From the NCBI GenBank assembly GCA_023474015.1, contig JAMCYN010000044.1:1-28147 (forward strand): a stretch of DNA of 28,147 nt, in the 5' to 3' direction. Numbering within the stretch: the stretch's first letter is position 1; the number at the start of each line of letters is the position of its first letter. This document shows, piece by piece, positions 24,628 to 28,147 of the stretch. Both the position numbers and the translations under genes were made by a program. The notes under the pieces were generated by a model. It searched no databases, was not told the DNA's origin, and saw nothing but the letters and a program-made list of their open reading frames with translations. Source of the DNA: Armatimonadota bacterium (lineage in GTDB: Bacteria; Armatimonadota; UBA5829).

Positions 24628-27051
24628 ATGTATCGACCCATGCTATCAGCTCTTGTTGTAATGTCGGCCCTACATATAATGTTAGCTCATTCAATCACCC
24701 ACGCCGGGCAGAGGCAAGACAGTGCCATAATGGATTACAGGCTGGATCGGGCTGGAGAAGAAGCTGCCAGAAGCCGACTGCCTGTGTTCTTCACCTCTGA
24801 CGCTGATTATGACAGGTTCGTCAACGAATACTTCATGCGGCATCTTTCGGTCGATCAAGGTGGGGTATATTTTCCAGCCTCAAGTCCCGGCGCCACGGGG
24901 ATGCTGTGGGCCATCGAGTGGGACATGTGGTTTCTTCCATGGGTCGACAGGGCCGCGCTTGGCATTCGCAGGCAAAGCTATCTGAAGTATCCGCAAATGG
25001 ATATGATCCTGACTCCGCTTCTTCAGACGCCGGTGGACAAATATGGCTACGCCTGGGGAGCAATGTATGAGCCGAGCCTCGAGCGCCTTACAGTCATGTC
25101 GGGCTACTGCCCGGGGTTCGGATGGAAGTGGCCCCTTTACAACTACAACACCACGGTCAAGACCCTTACCGGCTGGGAGTTCAACGACACATCCGATGGC
25201 AATCGCGACAAATGGTTCGGCAAAGATATCACGCTCGAATCCGGTTACATCAAGGGTTGCCTGGAAGGCAAGATAACCGGTCCGAGCCCTGAGATAGTCT
25301 CGCCGTGCTTCGATGTTGATGTTTTCCAGGTTCCCATGATTGAACTGGATGTGGCGTATCAATCTACCCGAAAGGCGCAGGCAAGACGGCTGGTCGACAG
25401 CATCCGGGTCTACTGGACAACCAGCGATTCGCGCTCGTTTACCCAAGACAAGATGGTCGATGTGAAATTCTGCGACCTGCCGCCAAAGGAGTATCCGCAG
25501 TATTATGTTAAACCAGGAGCACGCTATGAACTGCACTTTCCGATGTATCTGCATCCGCGATGGGGTCGCGAAGGGCGTAGGATCACCAGGCTCAAAGTAG
25601 TCCTCGCGGGGCCTGACGCAAAGGGCGCATCGGTAAGCGTTAACTATGTGCGAGCCACATATGACCTGCGGCATGTCACGACAAACGCAACGCTGATCAA
25701 TGCAGCCTGCAAATTCTTTATGTGGTCTGGAGACGAGAAGTTCCTGAAGAGTGCTATGCCCAGGCTCAGGATGGCCATGCTGTTTATGAACGAGCACCTG
25801 AAAGGCAGAAGAACCGGTCTTCTGGACTTTGCCTGGATGGCAGGACACGACGGCCTTGGAGGAACCCAAGTAGGGCATGGATTAAATGCGTCTTATTGGG
25901 ACTTGTTGCCCTCGGGAAGATATGACCTGGAAAGCAGCCTCGATTATTTCTATGCGTTGAAATCGATGGCGGAACTGGAGGAATGTGTACGACGCCGGCA
26001 CATCGAAATCCCGACGGTAAAGGTGATCGGTCCCGACAACAAATCGACCCTTGCCTATCGGGAGAATCCCGAATCGCTCAGGTTATTGGCTGCCAAATCG
26101 AAGTCTGCAATCGAAGACAAGTTTTGGATGAAAGATACCGGGCGATTCTGCAGAAATGTAGATATCCATGGTAGGAAGCACGACTATGGATTTGTGCACT
26201 TCAACCTGCAGGCATTAGTTTACGGTGTCGGAAGCAAAGCCCAGCGGGACTCGATCCTTTCCTGGCTTGACGGCCGGATCATACCTGGAGATACTTCTTG
26301 CGGCAAGGATATCTACAAATGGAAATTTGCCCCCAGAAGCTCGACGAGGCACAATGAGGACTACTATACCTGGTCTTGGAACACGGGCAAGTCCGACCCG
26401 ATGGCTGCCCCCTGTTTTGAATGGGGAAATCAGGTGCAGGACGGAGGCGCAGTGCCTTTCACATCCCTATTCGACATAATGGCGCGGACACGCACCGGCA
26501 TTCAGGCTCAGATCGACCGGGCCTTTGAACGGACACTGGAGATAAAAGATTGGTACAACGACGTGAAGTCGGCTGGAGGAGAAGGCGACCGTTTCTACCG
26601 AGCGTACTACGAAGGGCACCTGGAACGGGGCACATTGCAGGGCCCGACTCCTGGCGGTCTCGGACTCGACCACGAGTTCCTATCGGACTCCGGAATGGGA
26701 ACGCTGTTCGTGCCATACGCATTCCTTGGCTTGGATGCTCCGACAGATAGTGTGCTTGCCGTATCCCCCGCCATCCCCACGCGGCTAGGCAAGGTCGGCG
26801 TCACCAATGTGTTCTACCACGGCAACTATTTGACCATCACAGCCGGTAGGGATTATGTGTCGTTTGAGAAGAGCAGGATCACTAACTCCGCAGGACTCAA
26901 AGCCATGGTCTCATTTAACCACGTTCCACAGAGATTCGAACTGCTCATAGACGGCAAATGTTGCCGGAGTTATCGGAGGAAGTCTGGCGGCGGCATCTCA
27001 GTTGTTACGGCACTTAGGTCCGTCAGCATCGTGGTCAGGGCGAAGGGCTGA
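24628..27051 (+). CDS. Secreted putative (alpha/alpha)6-barrel glycosidase
   Basis: The 807-residue protein has a signal peptide (MLSALVVMSALHIMLAHS, cut near THA/G) and AAAGG six bases before the ATG. It starts 5 bp after the GH38 stop, so the two are co-transcribed. The second half has the look of six-hairpin glycosidases (GH78/GH95/GH63-like): LLDFAWMAGHDGLGG, LESSLDYFYALKSMAELEE, YGFVHFNLQALVYGVGS and CFEWGNQVQDGGAVPF, ending in a small beta domain. Before it lies an inserted beta domain (~190-330, GKITGPSPEIVSPCFDVDVF onward) that may bind carbohydrate. The acids in GHDG and in EWGNQVQDGG are possible catalytic residues, but I cannot assign a GH family. It probably trims glycans outside the cell before uptake for the mannosidase. 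Confidence 0.7.
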   Translation: MYRPMLSALVVMSALHIMLAHSITHAGQRQDSAIMDYRLDRAGEEAARSRLPVFFTSDADYDRFVNEYFMRHLSVDQGGVYFPASSPGATGMLWAIEWDMWFLPWVDRAALGIRRQSYLKYPQMDMILTPLLQTPVDKYGYAWGAMYEPSLERLTVMSGYCPGFGWKWPLYNYNTTVKTLTGWEFNDTSDGNRDKWFGKDITLESGYIKGCLEGKITGPSPEIVSPCFDVDVFQVPMIELDVAYQSTRKAQARRLVDSIRVYWTTSDSRSFTQDKMVDVKFCDLPPKEYPQYYVKPGARYELHFPMYLHPRWGREGRRITRLKVVLAGPDAKGASVSVNYVRATYDLRHVTTNATLINAACKFFMWSGDEKFLKSAMPRLRMAMLFMNEHLKGRRTGLLDFAWMAGHDGLGGTQVGHGLNASYWDLLPSGRYDLESSLDYFYALKSMAELEECVRRRHIEIPTVKVIGPDNKSTLAYRENPESLRLLAAKSKSAIEDKFWMKDTGRFCRNVDIHGRKHDYGFVHFNLQALVYGVGSKAQRDSILSWLDGRIIPGDTSCGKDIYKWKFAPRSSTRHNEDYYTWSWNTGKSDPMAAPCFEWGNQVQDGGAVPFTSLFDIMARTRTGIQAQIDRAFERTLEIKDWYNDVKSAGGEGDRFYRAYYEGHLERGTLQGPTPGGLGLDHEFLSDSGMGTLFVPYAFLGLDAPTDSVLAVSPAIPTRLGKVGVTNVFYHGNYLTITAGRDYVSFEKSRITNSAGLKAMVSFNHVPQRFELLIDGKCCRSYRRKSGGGISVVTALRSVSIVVRAKG

Positions 27052-27185
27052 GACCCAATCACACCAAAGGCATTGAATGATCGATTAACGCATGCAGACA
27101 ACGATGGCATTCGCGGAAGTGTTCCCCTCAACGTTTTCTCCCCATGCTCCGTTCTGGAGTTGGAACGATAAATGGACGAGGCCCA
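27052..27185 (-). other. Unassigned sequence beside the baseplate remnant
   Basis: A different minus-strand frame stays open here (APKLGLVHLSFQLQNGAW, then GENVEGNTSANAIVVCMR, stop). It may be a frameshifted continuation or a separate fragment; I do not recognise it. Confidence 0.25.
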
Positions 27186-27386
27186 ACTTCGGCGCCAGAG
27201 CAGTTCCGACGGAGCTTGCAGCTTCGCGTGATCCAGAGTCTCGCGGTCGGTGCCGCCTGTGGAAGCGATGGGATTGGTGATCACCGGATCGAGCCATGTC
27301 CCGTCGTGGTAGACCGGGGTGACGATCTCCGTCACCAACCCGCGACCTATGTTTCCCTCGGAACCTAGGGTTTCCAGACCGATTGC
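27186..27386 (-). pseudogene. Phage baseplate J-like protein remnant
   Basis: The minus-strand frame reads GSEGNIGRGLVTEIVTPV, then VITNPIASTGGTDRETLDHA and KLQAPSEL. This matches the middle of baseplate J/gp47 proteins (EGxxGNV..GTIT ... VTNPLPATGGTDxETLEEARRRAP). It starts right after an in-frame TGA and loses homology after SEL. A contractile-tail phage or tail-like particle gene left this piece. Confidence 0.6.
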
Positions 27387-27421
27387 TCAAGTAATCGCGG
27401 TCGCCGTCCAGGAAATACGCC

Positions 27422-27859
27422 CGCCTTCAGCATCGGCTTGACCAGATGTATGTTGACAAGCTAGACGGCAAAATCTCCCAAGAGTTCTACGACCAGAGAA
27501 GCACCGAATGGCGCAAGGAGCAGTCAGAAGTCCGTAGAAAGATGGAGAAGCATGAGAATGCGAACTACTCCTATATGGATGAGGGCATTAGGATTCTCGA
27601 ACTCTCAAATCGAGCGTGGGAACTGTATGAAAAGCAGGAAATGGCCGAAAAACGGAGACTGCTGGATTTTGTATTCTCGAACTCCACATGGCAGGATGGA
27701 AAACTCACTCCAAACTACCGAAAACCCTTCGATTTGATCTCAGAAGCAGTGAGAATGCAGGAAGAAGAGGGAGCGAAAACCGGGGCAAAGTTCGATAAAA
27801 ACGCCAAAAATGAAAACTGGCTCCCCGGCGTGGACTCGAACCACGAACCCCCTGGTTAA
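27422..27859 (+). pseudogene. Serine recombinase C-terminal remnant
   Basis: The frame reads RLQHRLDQMYVDKLDGKISQ, then EFYDQRSTEWRKEQSEV, YSYMDEGIRILELSNRAWEL, RRLLDFVFSNSTWQDGKL and YRKPFDLISEAV. This is the zinc-ribbon/coiled-coil C-terminus of large serine recombinases. The N-terminal resolvase domain with the catalytic serine is absent; TAA occurs upstream at 27392. The last 14 codons (WLPGVDSNHEPPG) are antisense to the tRNA-Asn gene, so the frame ends inside that tRNA. Such tails are common where recombinase genes abut tRNAs. The ATG at 27446 lacks a ribosome site. Confidence 0.75.
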
Positions 27860-27893
27860 CAGCCAAGTGCTCTGCCAATTGAGCTACCGAGGA
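27818..27893 (-). tRNA. trnN: tRNA-Asn(GTT)
   Basis: All cloverleaf parts are present: acceptor TCCTCGG/CCGGGGA with discriminator G and encoded CCA, D-arm GCTCAATTGGCAGAGC, anticodon loop CTGTTAA with GTT, and T-arm with GGTTCGAGTCC. The length is 76 nt. The 3' half overlaps the end of the recombinase remnant on the other strand. Confidence 0.93.
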
Positions 27894-27909
27894 GCATATT
27901 AACACTAGA

Positions 27910-27939
27910 ATTATACTAACTCGCGCGTGGGTATGTCAA
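27910..27939 (-). promoter_or_regulatory. Consensus promoter of tRNA-Asn
   Basis: On the minus strand a perfect TTGACA (27939-27934), an 18-bp spacer and a perfect TATAAT (27915-27910) lie 17 bp before the tRNA 5' end. Confidence 0.8.
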
Positions 27940-28025
27940 TACTTACGGCTACATGCCAGGAGCATCGTTTGTAGGTATCCACTGTTGGGGCAGGGGCAAT
28001 GCTCCATGAAGTATCCATGTAATAA

Positions 28026-28147
28026 CTCATTTTAGACACAGGTACTTTTGTATGTGGTGTCGAAGTGGGTTATGTGGAAACAAATGTCCAACCTGGCGAT
28101 TGGGTTCTGCTGACCGAGAACCCCAAGGCCGTGCTCTCCGCGCTCAA
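28026..28147 (+). CDS. Unknown reading frame, cut by the window end
   Basis: After a TAA at 28023 the frame stays open to the last base and reads LDTGTFVCGVEVGYVETNVQ then PGDWVLLTENPKAVLSAL. The composition looks like protein, but no start codon with a ribosome site is visible (GTG at 28065 is possible). It may be a 5' truncated gene fragment like its neighbours. I do not recognise a family. Confidence 0.3.

Noticed and set aside
24880..25878. 332-codon minus-strand frame opposite the secreted glycosidase
   Set aside because: Low-complexity Cys/His/Arg composition typical of an antisense shadow; the plus-strand gene has a signal peptide and ribosome site.
27446..27859. Functional small recombinase of 137 aa
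   Set aside because: Lacks the resolvase catalytic domain and a ribosome site, and homology continues upstream of the ATG to about 27422.

Overview
The window looks like chromosomal DNA of a GC-rich, free-living environmental bacterium. Shine-Dalgarno sites of the AGGAG type precede most genes, the tRNA encodes its own CCA, and several very large exported beta-propeller, FG-GAP, FN3 and SdrD-like proteins sit together. A small DUF5679 protein, a DUF981 membrane protein and a secretin-N0 protein with a Gly/Tyr tail would fit Armatimonadota or a neighbouring phylum (Chloroflexota, Planctomycetota), but nothing in the sequence fixes the taxon.

Left part (1-4.1 kb): the 3' part of an STN/secretin-N0 protein ending in a GGY-rich tail, a convergent DUF981 membrane protein, an apparent ugd-TPR operon on the minus strand (UDP-glucose dehydrogenase, then a tetratricopeptide protein), and a 46-residue zinc-ribbon-like DUF5679 protein with its own terminator.

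Middle part (4.3-17.5 kb): three large exported proteins. One (4301-7642, minus) joins an OB-like module, Ig-like domains and an FG-GAP propeller. One (8991-15071, plus, 2026 aa) has two eight-bladed PQQ-type propellers flanking ten tandem FN3-like repeats and ends in the same OB-like module. The third (15161-17500, minus) is a Cys-rich SdrD-B-like protein. Two small unknown genes lie between the first two.

Right part (17.5-28.1 kb): an accessory region of mosaic origin. It holds remnants of an rve transposase, a GH29 alpha-L-fucosidase 3' end, a sulfatase 5' end, an SNF2-like helicase, an IS3 OrfB 3' end, a phage baseplate-J protein and a serine recombinase. Three intact genes stand among them: an L-fucose/L-arabinose isomerase-like protein, a GH38 alpha-mannosidase and a secreted (alpha/alpha)6-type putative glycosidase; the last two are 5 bp apart. 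A near-consensus sigma70 promoter followed at once by an operator-like palindrome (18087-18139) now sits directly in front of the broken fucosidase. I read this as a regulated glycan-degradation locus (fucose, mannose and probably sulfated substrates) that has been cut down by deletions and insertions. A tRNA-Asn gene with its own promoter closes this region and overlaps the end of the recombinase remnant.

I see no CRISPR array, no complete mobile element and no recognisable defence system. The strongest candidates for something undescribed are the OB-like module shared by two giant exported proteins, the eroded glycan locus with its surviving control region, and the folded repeat cluster at 20847-21050.
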